Shown here one piece after another: positions 17,191-26,356 of a DNA stretch of 64,000 nt (the stretch's first letter is position 1; each line of letters opens with the position of its first letter). The notes below the pieces were generated by a model that ran no database searches, was not told the DNA's origin, and was given only the letters and a program-made list of their open reading frames with translations. Position numbers and translations under genes: made by a program. Source of the DNA: Aureimonas sp. OT7 (GTDB lineage Bacteria; Pseudomonadota; Alphaproteobacteria; Rhizobiales; Rhizobiaceae); contig NZ_CP062167.1 in the NCBI RefSeq assembly GCF_014844055.1, positions 124,001-188,000 of the forward strand, written 5' to 3'.

Positions 17191-19709
17191 GGGGTACTTT
17201 CCTCTTCTTCCAGGGTGAGCTCGAACGCGTCCTCATCGAAAATGACGGACGGCAGATCCTCGCTTTCGGTCGCGAGATTGCTGAGGTCCGGGATCAGTTC
17301 TGCGGCCCATTCGACGCCACGCGCCTTGAGCCAGGCGGCGAGGAACCCGTCGCGGCCATGCTCGGTGAGGATTTCGCTGATCAGGGCCTGATCGGATTTG
17401 GCCGATGCGGCGCAAAGCGCCAGCCCGACTTCCGACAATCCGAGGTCAAACAGGCGGTTGCCGCGCCGCGACTGGCAGTAGTAGTCCCGCTTGGGCGTGG
17501 CCCGTGCGAGGATCTCGATCTGCCTGTCATTGAGGCCGAAACGGCGATAGATCGCGGTGATCTGGGGTTCGATGGCGCGCTCGTTGGGCAGCAACAGCCG
17601 CGTTGGGCAGCTTTCGATGATCGCCGGCGCGATGGCTGAATTGTCGATGTCGGACAGTGACTGCGTGGCGAAGATGACGCTGGCGTTCTTCTTTCGCAGG
17701 GTTTTGAGCCATTCCCTGAGTTGGTCCGCGAAGCCTTCGTCGTCGAGCGCCAGCCAGCCCTCGTCGATGATCAGCAGCGTGGGCCACCCGTCTAGCCGGT
17801 CGCCGATGCGGTGGAAGAGATAAGAGAGGACCGCGGGCGCCGCGCCGGTCCCGACAAGGCCCTCGATTTCGAATGCCTGCACGTCTGCTGAACCAAGATG
17901 TTCGGTCTCCGCATCGAGCAGCCGGCCATAGGGACCACCGACGCAATAGGCGCGGAGCGCCTGTTTCAGATCATTCGACTGGAGCAGCACGGCGAGGCCG
18001 GTGATGGTGCGTTCCCCGACCGGGGCGGAGGCGAGCGAGGTCAGGGCCGTCCAGATGTGCTCCTTCACCTCCGGGGTGATCTGGATGTTCTCGCGCGTCA
18101 GGATCGCCACGATCCAGTCGGCGGCCCAGGCGCGTTCGGCCGTCTCGTGAATGCGCGCCAGAGGTTGCAGCGAGACGGATGTTTCGGAAGCGTCGGTCAG
18201 CTCGCCACCAAGATCGTGCCAGTCACCTTGCATCGCGAGGGCGCAGGCCCGGATCGAGCCGCCGAAATCGAAGGCAAAGACCTGTGAGCGCGCGTAGCGC
18301 CGGAACTGCAAGGCCATTAGCGCCAGCAGCACCGATTTGCCGGCACCCGTCGGCCCGACGACAAGCGTATGGCCGACATCGCCGACATGGAGGGAAAACC
18401 GGAACGGGGTCGATCCTTCGGTCCTGCCATACAGCAGCGGGGGCGCGCCGAAGTGATCGTCCCGTTCCGGTCCCGCCCACACGGCGGACGAAGGGACCAT
18501 GTGGGCAAGGTTGAGCGTCGAGACCGGCGGTTGCCGGACATTCGCATAGGCATGTCCGGGCAAGCTGCCGAGCCAGGCGTCGACGGCGTTGACCGTTTCG
18601 ACCATGACGCTGAAATCGCGGGACTGGATGATCTTCTCGACCAGCCGCAGCTTTTCGTCGGCGCGGCGGGCGTCCTCGTCCCAAACGGTGACGGTCGCCG
18701 TGACATAGGCCATGCCCGCCATGTCGGCGCCAAGTTCCTGCAGGGCCATGTCGGCATCGGCCGCCTTGTTGGCGGCGTCGGTGTCGACGAGCGCGGATTG
18801 CTCGTTGGTCATCACCTCTTTCAGGATGGCGGCAATCGACTTGCGCTTGGCGAACCACTGGCGCCTGATCTTCGTCAGCAGCCGGGTCGCATCGGTCTTG
18901 TCCATGAGGATGGCGCGGGTCGACCAGCGATAGGGAAAGGCCAACCGGTTCATTTCGTCGAGCAGGCCGGGGGTGGTGGTTGCCGGAAAGCCGGTGATCG
19001 TCAGCACCCGGAGATGCTGATTGCCCAGGCGCGGCTCCAGCCCGCCGGTCAGCGGCTGATCGGCCAGCAGCGCATCGAGATAGGTCGGGGTTTCGGGCAC
19101 GCGGACGCGATGCCGGTTGATCGAAATCGTCGAATGCAGGTAAGTCAGCGTCCCGGCGTCATCGAGCCAGCGGCATTCCGGCATAAAACCGTCGAGCAGC
19201 GCCAGCACGCGGTCGGTGCGGTCGGCAAAGCCGCGCACCAGTTCCCAAGGGTTCACGCTCGACGTTTCGCGGCCCTCGTAAAGCCAGGACTCGGAGCGGG
19301 CGGCATCCTCGGCGGGCGGAAGCCAGAGGAAGGTCAGGAAATAGCCAGAGACGAAATGGCTGCCTTTCTCCTCGAAATCGGCCTTGCGCTCGGCATCGAC
19401 CAGCGCCGATGCGGGATCGGGGAAGCGGCTCGCCGGATAGGTGGCGGCTTCCGACCGCTGTGCTTCGACGAAGATCGCCCAGCCGGAGCCGAGGCGACGG
19501 AAGGCATTGTTAAGGCGGCCAGCGACCGCGACCAGCTCGGCCGCGACGGCGGAATCCAGATCGGGACCGCGAAACTTCGCGGTGCGCTGGAACGAGCCGT
19601 CCTTGTTGAGGACAACGCCGAAGCCGACCAGCGCTACCCAGGGAAGGTAATCGGCGAGGCGGGATGCGGTACGGCGGTATTCGGCGAGATTCATCATGGG
19701 CTTCCTCAC
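17187..19709 (-). CDS. trbE: TrbE, VirB4-like conjugation ATPase
   Basis: An 840-residue membrane-associated ATPase that powers pilin extraction and substrate transfer. The N-terminal CagE/VirB4 domain leads to Walker A VGPTGAGKSVLL (about residue 455) and Walker B TLLIIDEGWLAL. The GTG at 19709 overlaps the trbD stop (GTGA); an ATG four codons later is an alternative start. Full length for the family. Confidence 0.95.
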   Translation of the reverse strand: MRKPMMNLAEYRRTASRLADYLPWVALVGFGVVLNKDGSFQRTAKFRGPDLDSAVAAELVAVAGRLNNAFRRLGSGWAIFVEAQRSEAATYPASRFPDPASALVDAERKADFEEKGSHFVSGYFLTFLWLPPAEDAARSESWLYEGRETSSVNPWELVRGFADRTDRVLALLDGFMPECRWLDDAGTLTYLHSTISINRHRVRVPETPTYLDALLADQPLTGGLEPRLGNQHLRVLTITGFPATTTPGLLDEMNRLAFPYRWSTRAILMDKTDATRLLTKIRRQWFAKRKSIAAILKEVMTNEQSALVDTDAANKAADADMALQELGADMAGMAYVTATVTVWDEDARRADEKLRLVEKIIQSRDFSVMVETVNAVDAWLGSLPGHAYANVRQPPVSTLNLAHMVPSSAVWAGPERDDHFGAPPLLYGRTEGSTPFRFSLHVGDVGHTLVVGPTGAGKSVLLALMALQFRRYARSQVFAFDFGGSIRACALAMQGDWHDLGGELTDASETSVSLQPLARIHETAERAWAADWIVAILTRENIQITPEVKEHIWTALTSLASAPVGERTITGLAVLLQSNDLKQALRAYCVGGPYGRLLDAETEHLGSADVQAFEIEGLVGTGAAPAVLSYLFHRIGDRLDGWPTLLIIDEGWLALDDEGFADQLREWLKTLRKKNASVIFATQSLSDIDNSAIAPAIIESCPTRLLLPNERAIEPQITAIYRRFGLNDRQIEILARATPKRDYYCQSRRGNRLFDLGLSEVGLALCAASAKSDQALISEILTEHGRDGFLAAWLKARGVEWAAELIPDLSNLATESEDLPSVIFDEDAFELTLEEEESTP

Positions 19710-19987
19710 ACCGAAAGATGACCGGGGATGCGGAGGTGGCGGCGCGCGACCTCGACGAAGAGCGGATCGCGCTTGGCGGCCCAGACGGCGGCGATGTGAC
19801 CGACGGCCCAGATCAGGATGCCGGCCAGCCAGAGCTGGAGGCCGAGGCCCACGGCTCCGGCCAGCGTGCCATTGAGGATCGCGACGGAGCGTGGCGCTCC
19901 GCCAAGCAGGATCGGTTCGGTCAGGGCGCGGTGAACCGGCACACTGAATCCCGGAACCGCGTCGAGCGCCTCGAAACTCACCGCCAT
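19706..19987 (-). CDS. trbD: TrbD, VirB3-like protein
   Basis: A 93-residue inner-membrane protein. The start VPVHRALTEPILLGGAPR is typical of TrbD/VirB3, followed by one long or two short hydrophobic segments (VAILNGTLAGAVGLGLQLWL, AGILIWAVGHIAAVW) and the DPLFVEVARRHLR tail. VirB3 works with VirB4. The start ATG shares one base with the trbC stop. Confidence 0.92.
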   Translation of the reverse strand: MAVSFEALDAVPGFSVPVHRALTEPILLGGAPRSVAILNGTLAGAVGLGLQLWLAGILIWAVGHIAAVWAAKRDPLFVEVARRHLRIPGHLSV

Positions 19988-20316
19988 CAGACCAGCGCTC
20001 CGCCGCCGAAGCTGAAGAACGAGAGGAAGAAGCTGGACGCCGCGAAGGCGATGGAGATACCGAAGACGATCTGGATGAGGCGACGGAAGCCGCCGCCGGT
20101 ATCGCCGAATGCGAGCGTCAGGCCGGTGACGATGATGATGATCACTGCCACGATCTTGGCCACCGGGCCTTCGACGGATTCAAGGATGGATTGCAGCGGC
20201 GCTTCCCAGGGCATGGAGGAGCCAGACGCTTGGGCGGGGGCAGTCATCAGGCTCGCCCAGGTGAAGGCGGCGGCGGTCGCCAGATGATGACGGATACGAA
20301 CGGCGCAACGGATCAT
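19987..20316 (-). CDS. trbC: TrbC, VirB2-like major pilin
   Basis: A 109-residue pre-pilin. A long leader (to about residue 31, ending PAQASGSS) precedes two hydrophobic segments (VAKIVAVIIIIVTGLTLAF and IFGISIAFAASSFFLSFF), the usual TrbC/VirB2 layout. In RP4 the pilin is cyclised by TraF; a TraF-like peptidase gene is present at 40502-41047, which fits. It overlaps trbB by four bases. Confidence 0.92.
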   Translation of the reverse strand: MIRCAVRIRHHLATAAAFTWASLMTAPAQASGSSMPWEAPLQSILESVEGPVAKIVAVIIIIVTGLTLAFGDTGGGFRRLIQIVFGISIAFAASSFFLSFFSFGGGALV

Positions 20317-21311
20317 GCAGGTTCTCCTGGAACGTGAGGGATTGAGGTGTCGGGAAAAGCGAGGGAAATCCGGTAATCGCCGTCGGGGCCGAGCCCTTCG
20401 ACGCAGGCAAGTTCGGCCAGCCGGCGCGCGGAGCCGCGGCCAGCGAGGACGGCCACGAGGTCGATGGTCTCCGCGATCATCGCGCGCGGCACAGTGACGA
20501 CGGCTTCCTGGATGAGTTGTTCGAGGCGGCGCAGGGCGCCGATGCCGGAACCAGCATGGATGGTGCCGATGCCGCCCGGATGGCCGGTGCCCCAGGCTTT
20601 GAGGAGATCGAGCGCCTCGGCGCCGCGCACCTCACCGATCGGAATGCGGTCCGGACGCAGGCGCAGCGAAGACCGCACCAGTTCCGACAAGGTGGCGACA
20701 CCATCCTTGGTGCGCATCGCCACGAGATTCGACGCTGCGCATTGCAGTTCGCGGGTGTCCTCGATGATGACGACCCGATCCTGCGTCTTCGCCACCTCGG
20801 CGAGCAGCGCATTGGTCAGCGTCGTTTTACCGGTGGACGTGCCGCCTGCGACAAGGATGTTGGCGCGGGACGCGACGGCCGCGCGGAGCGTTTCCGCCTG
20901 ATCGGCGGACATGATGCCGGCGGCCACATAGTCGTCTAGCGTGAATACTGCGACCGCGGGCTTGCGGATGGCGAAGGCGGGTGCGGACACGACCGGCGGC
21001 AGCAACCCCTCGAAGCGCTCGCCGGTTTCGGGCAGTTCGGCCGAGACGCGCGGGCTGCGCGCATGGACTTCGACGCCGACATGGTGGGCGACCAGCCGCA
21101 CGATGCGCTCACCGTCAGCGGCGGACAGTATTTCGCCCGTATCGGCCAACCCTTCGGACAGCCGGTCCACCCAGATGCGTCCGTCCGGGTTCAGCATGAC
21201 CTCGACGACAGACGGGTCTTGCAGCAGGGTTGAGATGGCAGGCCCGAGCGCTGTCCGGAGCATGCGCGCGCCGCGGTCCACATTTGCCTGTTTGTGGTTG
21301 ATGCCTGGCAT
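20313..21311 (-). CDS. trbB: TrbB, VirB11-like ATPase, first gene of the trb operon
   Basis: A 332-residue hexameric traffic ATPase. Walker A is GGTSTGKTT (156-164), followed by the Asp box IIEDTRELQ, the LRMRPDRI-like [16 protein letters not shown], and the His box [13 protein letters not shown]. It switches the channel between pilus building and DNA export. Upstream on the same strand the usual partner gene copG is missing and an arsenic/metal block intervenes; copG is found 13.5 kb away at 34884. Two short hairpins (21316-21333 and 21344-21361) lie in its leader. Confidence 0.94.
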   Translation of the reverse strand: MPGINHKQANVDRGARMLRTALGPAISTLLQDPSVVEVMLNPDGRIWVDRLSEGLADTGEILSAADGERIVRLVAHHVGVEVHARSPRVSAELPETGERFEGLLPPVVSAPAFAIRKPAVAVFTLDDYVAAGIMSADQAETLRAAVASRANILVAGGTSTGKTTLTNALLAEVAKTQDRVVIIEDTRELQCAASNLVAMRTKDGVATLSELVRSSLRLRPDRIPIGEVRGAEALDLLKAWGTGHPGGIGTIHAGSGIGALRRLEQLIQEAVVTVPRAMIAETIDLVAVLAGRGSARRLAELACVEGLGPDGDYRISLAFPDTSIPHVPGEPA

Positions 21312-21708
21312 CTCGTCCCCGTTCCACCGGGGAGGCGAGAGACGATCCCCGGATGGGGATCACTAAAAGAGACACAAAACAGGTCGTTTCAACAAGTTTC
21401 GGTCGTCGTAGTAGTGTGGGATAAAATTACAGGAGAACGGCGGTGTGCCTGACCAGTCGGATGATCTGCAGGCACACCGGCATGCTCTCGACTGATTCGA
21501 CCGGCCCGTGGCGTCAGGCCGCCTCGCCGGGACCGAGCCGACGTTCGCCCCAGGTGGTCCGCTCTCGGAAATCATGTCGCAAGTGGCTTAGCACTTGCGA
21601 TAAAGTCTTGTGAAACGAATAGCCGCGACTTTCCGGGTGCAGCCGATCTATTGCGGGTTTCAGGAATTGCGCGAGATTGAGGCGCGCGCGCTCCATCTAT
21701 AAGCAATA
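21312..21708. other. Gene-free junction between trbB and the arsenic cargo
   Basis: About 400 bp with no convincing gene. It holds two GC hairpins in the trbB leader (TCCCCG/CGGGGA, 21316-21333; GATCCCC/GGGGATC, 21344-21361) and a 9-bp stem TCGCAAGTG/CACTTGCGA (21577-21600) that includes a TGTCGCAA motif. A 60-codon frame on the - strand (21514-21696) has no family match I know. Base composition is less GC-rich around 21360-21430. This is the left edge of the inserted cargo block. Confidence 0.5.
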
Positions 21709-21736
21709 ATTTCAACAAAACATGAAACGTTGAAAT
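21709..21736 (+). promoter_or_regulatory. Probable ArsR operator (ATTTCAAC-N12-GTTGAAAT)
   Basis: A perfect 8-bp inverted repeat (21709-21716 and 21729-21736) with a 12-bp spacer ends three bases before the arsR start codon. The same arrangement, slightly degenerate, precedes the second arsR at 29352. Confidence 0.65.
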
Positions 21737-21739
21737 GAT

Positions 21740-22105
21740 ATGGACGAAAACGACGCGCTCGCGGGCTTCGCCGCGCTCTCTCACAAGGACCGCTTGCGGA
21801 TAATCCGCATGTTGGTCGTCGCGGGGGCTGACGGCATGGCCGCTGGTGCCATCGCCGGCGCGCTCGATGATGCGCCGCCGTCGCGCGTCTCCTTCCATCT
21901 CAAGGAACTGGAGCGTGCCGGACTCGTGCAGGGGCGGCGAGATGGCAAGTCGATCATCTACAGCGCCAACTGGCCGGCGCTCTCCGATCTCGTCGCCTTC
22001 CTCATGCACGACTGCTGCCAAGGTCACTGCAAATATTGCGATCAAGCGATTGCCCTGTTCGCGAAATGCGAGGGCCGCCCAACCGGTACGATCCGCTGCG
22101 AATAG
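21740..22105 (+). CDS. arsR: ArsR family arsenite-responsive repressor (first copy)
   Basis: A 121-residue winged-helix repressor (ALSHKDRLRIIRMLVVAG, then the recognition region PSRVSFHLKELERAGLV and wing RRDGKSIIYSA). Near the C terminus it has DCCQGHCKYC, a Cys cluster like the C-terminal As(III) site of the AfArsR type. So it is likely released by arsenite or antimonite. It is followed by a BASS-family transporter, eight bases after its stop codon, suggesting one operon. Its operator is at 21709-21736. It is a close paralogue of the arsR at 29352. Confidence 0.9.
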   Translation: MDENDALAGFAALSHKDRLRIIRMLVVAGADGMAAGAIAGALDDAPPSRVSFHLKELERAGLVQGRRDGKSIIYSANWPALSDLVAFLMHDCCQGHCKYCDQAIALFAKCEGRPTGTIRCE

Positions 22106-22113
22106 GACTGCCG

Positions 22114-23049
22114 ATGCAGAAAGCCCTCGCCTTTGTTGAAAACAATCTCCTGCTGCTGGCCGTTGTAACGGCCGCGCTTGGCCTGCTCGTCCCTTCGCTC
22201 GGCATGGTCCTTGAAAGCGGCATAAGCCCGCTTCTGGCATTGCTGATGCTGGTCATCAGCCTGACATTCGACGCTCACGCCGTGAAGCTGGTTTTCCGGA
22301 AGCCGAGCCGGCAGCTTTGGGCGCTTGGCCTCGTCTATGGTCCCATGTCGCTCGCCGGATGGCTCACCGGGCGGCTGTTCTTCGGCTCTGGGCCGCTGGC
22401 CGCCGGTCAAACCCTTGTCGGCACTCTGCCGACTGACGTTTCCGCTCCGTTGCTGGTCCTGCTCGCACGCGGCAATGTCGCCCTCGCGGCGGTCCTCAAT
22501 GCGGTCAACACAGTGCTTTCGCCCTTCATCGTGCCGATCCTGTTCCTGCTTCTCACCGGAATCGAGCTGCAAGTTCCCATCGGGGCGATCATCATGGAAT
22601 TAGTGCTGATCGTGGTGCTGCCGACCGTGATCGGGGTCTACCTACGCACGCGATACCCGGAAGCGGTCGGCCGACACGATGGCCTCTATCCCTCTCTTGG
22701 TTCGGTGCTCTACCTGCTCCTGCTTCTGGCGGTCGTGGGTCCAAACGCCGAAACAATCCTCGGCTATGGCTGGTTCGCCCTCCTAATCGCGCTGGCCGCG
22801 CTCACGCTGAACCTGATCGGCTATGCGGTCGGGTCCATCGCAAAAGTCTTTGTGGCCGACCGGCAAGAGCTGATCGCCTACCTGTTCACGGTGAGCAAAA
22901 AGGAGTTCTCCATTGCGGCGGCGTTCGTAGCGGCGTCCGGGTTGCCCTCGGAAATCGCCGTGCCTGCCGCCTTCTTCGCTGTGATCCAGATGATTACGTC
23001 ACCGATCGCCGCAAAGATTTTGGCATCGAGAGGCCCGGCGCTGCGGTGA
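22114..23049 (+). CDS. Bile acid:sodium symporter (BASS/SBF) family transporter
   Basis: A 311-residue inner-membrane protein with about ten hydrophobic segments. Its fold-level signature (ISPLLALLMLVISLTFDAHAV, TDVSAPLLVLLARGNVALAAVLNAVNT and the late VSKKEFSIAAAFVAASGLPSEIAVPAAFF, quoted in pieces of 20 or fewer in the literature sense) places it in the SBF superfamily that also contains ACR3. It is not itself a typical ACR3, which is encoded at 30714. Linked to an arsR, it may move an arsenical or another anion; substrate unknown. ATG 22114 is eight bases after the arsR stop. Confidence 0.8.
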   Translation: MQKALAFVENNLLLLAVVTAALGLLVPSLGMVLESGISPLLALLMLVISLTFDAHAVKLVFRKPSRQLWALGLVYGPMSLAGWLTGRLFFGSGPLAAGQTLVGTLPTDVSAPLLVLLARGNVALAAVLNAVNTVLSPFIVPILFLLLTGIELQVPIGAIIMELVLIVVLPTVIGVYLRTRYPEAVGRHDGLYPSLGSVLYLLLLLAVVGPNAETILGYGWFALLIALAALTLNLIGYAVGSIAKVFVADRQELIAYLFTVSKKEFSIAAAFVAASGLPSEIAVPAAFFAVIQMITSPIAAKILASRGPALR

Positions 23050-23056
23050 GCAGTCA

Positions 23057-23473
23057 TTAGGTTCTGGCTGGCAGCGGAGACAGGCTCTCTATTATCCTAC
23101 AATCTGCGACCAGCCCGCATCCACACTGGTCTATCATCCTGTCCAGTTCCGACTTGAGCGCAGTTAGGTCTTCGATTTTTCGCTCGACTTCCTTCCGGTG
23201 CTCCTTTGCAATCGCATCAATCGCCGCGCAGGACTGCGAACGATCGTCGGCCAGCTTGAGAAACTCCCTGATCTGATCGAGCGAGAAACCAAGCTCGCGC
23301 GCACGCCTGATGAAGCTGAGGCGGTTGAGGTGGCCCGGCTCATATGCACGGTAGTTGCCATCGGTACGCGAGGGTGCGGGCAGGAGACCGTTCTTCTCGT
23401 AGAACCGGATCGTCTCGACCTTGGTCCCCGTTCGTCTAGCCAATTGGCCGATCATCAGAATTCTGTCGTTCAT
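23057..23473 (-). CDS. MerR family metal-responsive activator (ZntR/CadR/PbrR type)
   Basis: A 138-residue activator: N-terminal HTH (IGQLARRTGTKVETIRFYEK), dimerisation helix, and metal-binding Cys at positions 82, 117, 119 and 125 (SQSCAAI and DQCGCGLVADC). Three or more Cys in these places are typical for divalent-metal sensors (Zn, Cd, Pb). It is transcribed away from a Zn/Cd/Pb-type ATPase, and the shared 36-bp gap carries a MerR-type promoter with a 19-bp spacer. It therefore most likely activates that ATPase when metal is in excess. Confidence 0.9.
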   Translation of the reverse strand: MNDRILMIGQLARRTGTKVETIRFYEKNGLLPAPSRTDGNYRAYEPGHLNRLSFIRRARELGFSLDQIREFLKLADDRSQSCAAIDAIAKEHRKEVERKIEDLTALKSELDRMIDQCGCGLVADCRIIESLSPLPART

Positions 23474-23476
23474 CTC

Positions 23477-23507
23477 TTGACCCTATAGTTACTACAGGGT
23501 CTATCTA
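23477..23507 (+). promoter_or_regulatory. MerR-regulated promoter of the Zn/Cd/Pb ATPase
   Basis: TTGACC (23477-23482), 19-bp spacer, TATCTA (23502-23507). The spacer holds the dyad ACCCTATAG-TT-ACTACAGGGT (23480-23500). Transcription should begin near 23514, which excludes the ATG at 23510 as the ATPase start and supports ATG 23540. Confidence 0.8.
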
Positions 23508-23539
23508 CAATGTCACATCGGGAAAGTCGAGGTGACATC

Positions 23540-25672
23540 ATGGCGGCAGCGAGCCCTTACAGACTGCGTGTAGAAGGCATGGACTGCGCCTCCTGCGCGT
23601 TGAAAATTGAAACGGTGATGCAACGCCTGCCGGGCGTTAGCGACATTCATGTCAGCTACGCCAACGAGACGCTCGCATTGCAACTGGATGAGGACCGTAC
23701 GGCTCTCGGCACCATTGAGCAAAAGATCCGAGCGCTCGGCTACACACCAGTGATCGAGCAGACCGAGGCAAAGGCGAGCCCACCTCGGAAACGCAGCACG
23801 GAGGCGTGGTGGAAAGGCAGCAAGGGTCGGCTTGTGCTCCTTACCGGCGCGTTGTTCATCCTTGCCTTCGCCCTCGCGCGTGTCCTGCCCGAATCGGAGC
23901 AATGGCTATACTCGGGCGCTGCATTGATCAGCATCATCCCGTTCGCGAGGCGGGCGGTCGCCGGCGCGATGTCCGGCTCCCCCTTCACCATCGAGACGCT
24001 GATGACGGTCGCGGCACTCGGCGCGGTCGCCATCGGCGAGGCCGAAGAAGCTGCTGTCGTGATCTTTCTGTTCGCAGTGGGCGAATTGCTTGAAACCGTG
24101 GCGGCCGGCCGTGCGCGCGCTGGCATTGAAGCACTGATCGATCTCGTGCCTCGGGCCGCGTTCCGCGAGCGTGATGGTGTTGTTGAGAAGGTCGCCGCAG
24201 AAGATCTGGCCGTCGGTGATGTTGTCGTTGTTCGGCCTGGTGACCGTGTGCCGTCTGACGGCACGGTGATTGACGGCGTTTCTGAGGTCGATGAGGCCCC
24301 GGTGACAGGCGAATCCGTGCCCGTGCTGAAAGAAGCCGGCGCAAACGTCTATGCCGGCAGCATCAATGCAAATGGCGAGTTGCGGGTGTCGATCAGCCAT
24401 GTCGCGGCCGACAACACCATCGCCCGTATCATCCACATGGTCGAGGAAGCCCAGGAATCAAAGGCCCCGACGGCGCGTATGATCGACCGTTTCAGCCGCT
24501 GGTACACGCCGGGCGCGATGGTCGTCGCGGCTCTGATCGTTGTCGTGCCGCCGCTCGCCTTCGGCGGTGACTGGATGACATGGGTGTATCGGGGTCTCGC
24601 GACGTTGCTGATTGCTTGTCCCTGCGCGCTCGTGATTTCCACACCGGCGGCTATTGCTTCGGGTCTTGCCGCCGGTGCGCGTCAGGGACTGTTGATCAAG
24701 GGCGGCGCGACGCTGGAAACACTTGGCAAGGTCGTAACCGTTGCCTTCGACAAGACGGGAACGCTGACGCGTGGCCACCCCCAGGTGACGGACATTGTGC
24801 CGATCAATGGTGATGAGAACTCCGTCCTTGCCATCGCGGCGGCCGTCGAGCGCAGCACCAGCCATCCTCTCGGGATTGCAATCGTGGAGGCGGCAAAGGT
24901 GCGGGGGCTCGAACTGCCCGCCACCTTCGGGGGCGGCGTTGCCACACCCGGCAAAGCGGTCACAGCGCGGTTGAAGGACGGCTTCGCTTCGGTCGGGTCT
25001 CCCCGTCACGCCGCCGAACAAACGGGCCTCGAAGAGAGCATCGTTGACACGATCACCGGGCTGGAGAGCCAGGGCAAGACGGTCGTCGTGCTCATCAAGG
25101 GCAAGACCATCGAGGGATTGATCGCCTTGCGCGACGAGCCGCGCGACGACGCTATCGAAGGTGTGAAGCGGCTGACAGATCGCGGCGTGCGCCCTCTGAT
25201 GCTGACCGGCGACAACAAGCGCACGGCCGACGCCATTGCGGCTCATCTCGGCCTTGAGGCGAGCGCCGAACTTCTGCCCGACGCCAAGCTCGCCGAGATC
25301 GGCCGCCTCAGGGCTGATGGACCGATTGCCATGGTGGGAGACGGTATCAACGACGCTCCGGCGCTCGCTGCTGCCTCCGTTGGCGTTGCCATGGGTGCGG
25401 GCACCGACGTCGCGCTGGAAACCGCTGATGCCGCGCTGCTCAGAAACCGGGTGACGGGTATCGCTGATCTCATCGGATTGTCGCAGGCGACGCTCGGCAA
25501 TATCTGGCAGAACATCGCAATAGCGCTTGGTCTGAAGGCTGTCTTCCTCGTGACGACTCTATTCGGCATTACCACGCTCTGGATGGCCATCCTCGCCGAT
25601 ACGGGCGCTACTGTCCTCGTTACGGCCAATGCGCTGCGCCTGCTGACCTGGCGCGGCACCCGCGACAAATGA
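23540..25672 (+). CDS. Zn/Cd/Pb-translocating P1B-type ATPase (ZntA/CadA type)
   Basis: A 710-residue inner-membrane pump. An HMA domain (GMDCASCALKIE, about residues 13-24) precedes eight hydrophobic segments, TGES (about 258), the CPC site in ACPCALVISTP, DKTGTLTRG and GDGINDAPAL. CPCALVIS is the divalent-metal (group IB-2) form, as opposed to the copper form at 579. ATG 23540 is chosen because GAGGTG precedes it by five bases and the promoter's start point lies after the alternative ATG at 23510. The divergent MerR protein is its likely regulator. Confidence 0.94.
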   Translation: MAAASPYRLRVEGMDCASCALKIETVMQRLPGVSDIHVSYANETLALQLDEDRTALGTIEQKIRALGYTPVIEQTEAKASPPRKRSTEAWWKGSKGRLVLLTGALFILAFALARVLPESEQWLYSGAALISIIPFARRAVAGAMSGSPFTIETLMTVAALGAVAIGEAEEAAVVIFLFAVGELLETVAAGRARAGIEALIDLVPRAAFRERDGVVEKVAAEDLAVGDVVVVRPGDRVPSDGTVIDGVSEVDEAPVTGESVPVLKEAGANVYAGSINANGELRVSISHVAADNTIARIIHMVEEAQESKAPTARMIDRFSRWYTPGAMVVAALIVVVPPLAFGGDWMTWVYRGLATLLIACPCALVISTPAAIASGLAAGARQGLLIKGGATLETLGKVVTVAFDKTGTLTRGHPQVTDIVPINGDENSVLAIAAAVERSTSHPLGIAIVEAAKVRGLELPATFGGGVATPGKAVTARLKDGFASVGSPRHAAEQTGLEESIVDTITGLESQGKTVVVLIKGKTIEGLIALRDEPRDDAIEGVKRLTDRGVRPLMLTGDNKRTADAIAAHLGLEASAELLPDAKLAEIGRLRADGPIAMVGDGINDAPALAAASVGVAMGAGTDVALETADAALLRNRVTGIADLIGLSQATLGNIWQNIAIALGLKAVFLVTTLFGITTLWMAILADTGATVLVTANALRLLTWRGTRDK

Positions 25673-25738
25673 GCTTGAACAGTGCGCACATGCAGGTCGC
25701 GGCTTCCACTTCTCGCCAAGAAAGCCGAGGTATAATTT

Positions 25739-26356
25739 ATGAGTAATCAGTCCCAGGGCAGTGCCAATTCATCCGAGAAGAGCGAACAATGGGCGCTCGC
25801 ATGGGTACTTGCGATTAATACTGCCCAGGCAGCCATTGTGGGAGGATTAGGTTGGTGGGCTCAGTCAACAGGATTGATGGGCTCTGCACTCGATAATCTT
25901 GGCGATGCCGGTGTCTACGCCATCAGCCTTTTCGTCGTAGGTCGCGGTTTGGCGGCGAAGGTTCGCGTTGCGCGGCTGTCGGGTATGCTCCTGATAGTAT
26001 TCGCCGGTTTGCTTCTGTTTGAGGTTGGCCGACGCTTCTTCACTGGCTCCGATCCGATCGGGCCGGTCATGATCGCCGTGGCAATCGCGAGCGCGCTTAC
26101 GAATATGATCTGCATGTGGTTCCTGAAATCACATCGGGAAAGTGGCGTGCATCTGCAAGCCTCATGGATATTCACGACAAACGATATGCTCGTGAACTCG
26201 GCGATCGCTGTTTCTGGTCTTGCAGTAATTCTTTTCAATTCGCCTTATCCGGATCTGATCATTGGCTTGGGTGTGGTTGTAGTCGTTGTCAGAAGCGGCT
26301 TCGAAATCCTTGAGAAGGCCGGCGAAGCTGGAAAAGGAGAAAAGGAACATGACTAG
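25739..26356 (+). CDS. Short CDF-like cation transporter lacking the cytoplasmic domain
   Basis: A 205-residue membrane protein with about six hydrophobic segments and a basic tail, but no C-terminal CDF domain. Helix 2 reads SALDNLGDAGVYA, so the first ligand of the usual HxxxD pair is Asp (DNLGD); helix 5 reads FTTNDMLVN, which keeps the Asp but not the His. This short, cation-transporter-annotated type recurs in metal clusters. Metal choice is unclear. It overlaps the next gene by eight bases. Confidence 0.75.
   Translation: MSNQSQGSANSSEKSEQWALAWVLAINTAQAAIVGGLGWWAQSTGLMGSALDNLGDAGVYAISLFVVGRGLAAKVRVARLSGMLLIVFAGLLLFEVGRRFFTGSDPIGPVMIAVAIASALTNMICMWFLKSHRESGVHLQASWIFTTNDMLVNSAIAVSGLAVILFNSPYPDLIIGLGVVVVVVRSGFEILEKAGEAGKGEKEHD

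Noticed and set aside
21514..21696. 60-codon - strand frame between trbB and the arsenic cargo
   Set aside because: No ribosome site, no known domain, and it overlaps hairpins of the junction.
23510..23539. ATG at 23510 as the Zn/Cd/Pb ATPase start
   Set aside because: It lies upstream of the transcription start predicted from the MerR-type promoter; ATG 23540 has GAGGTG five bases before it.
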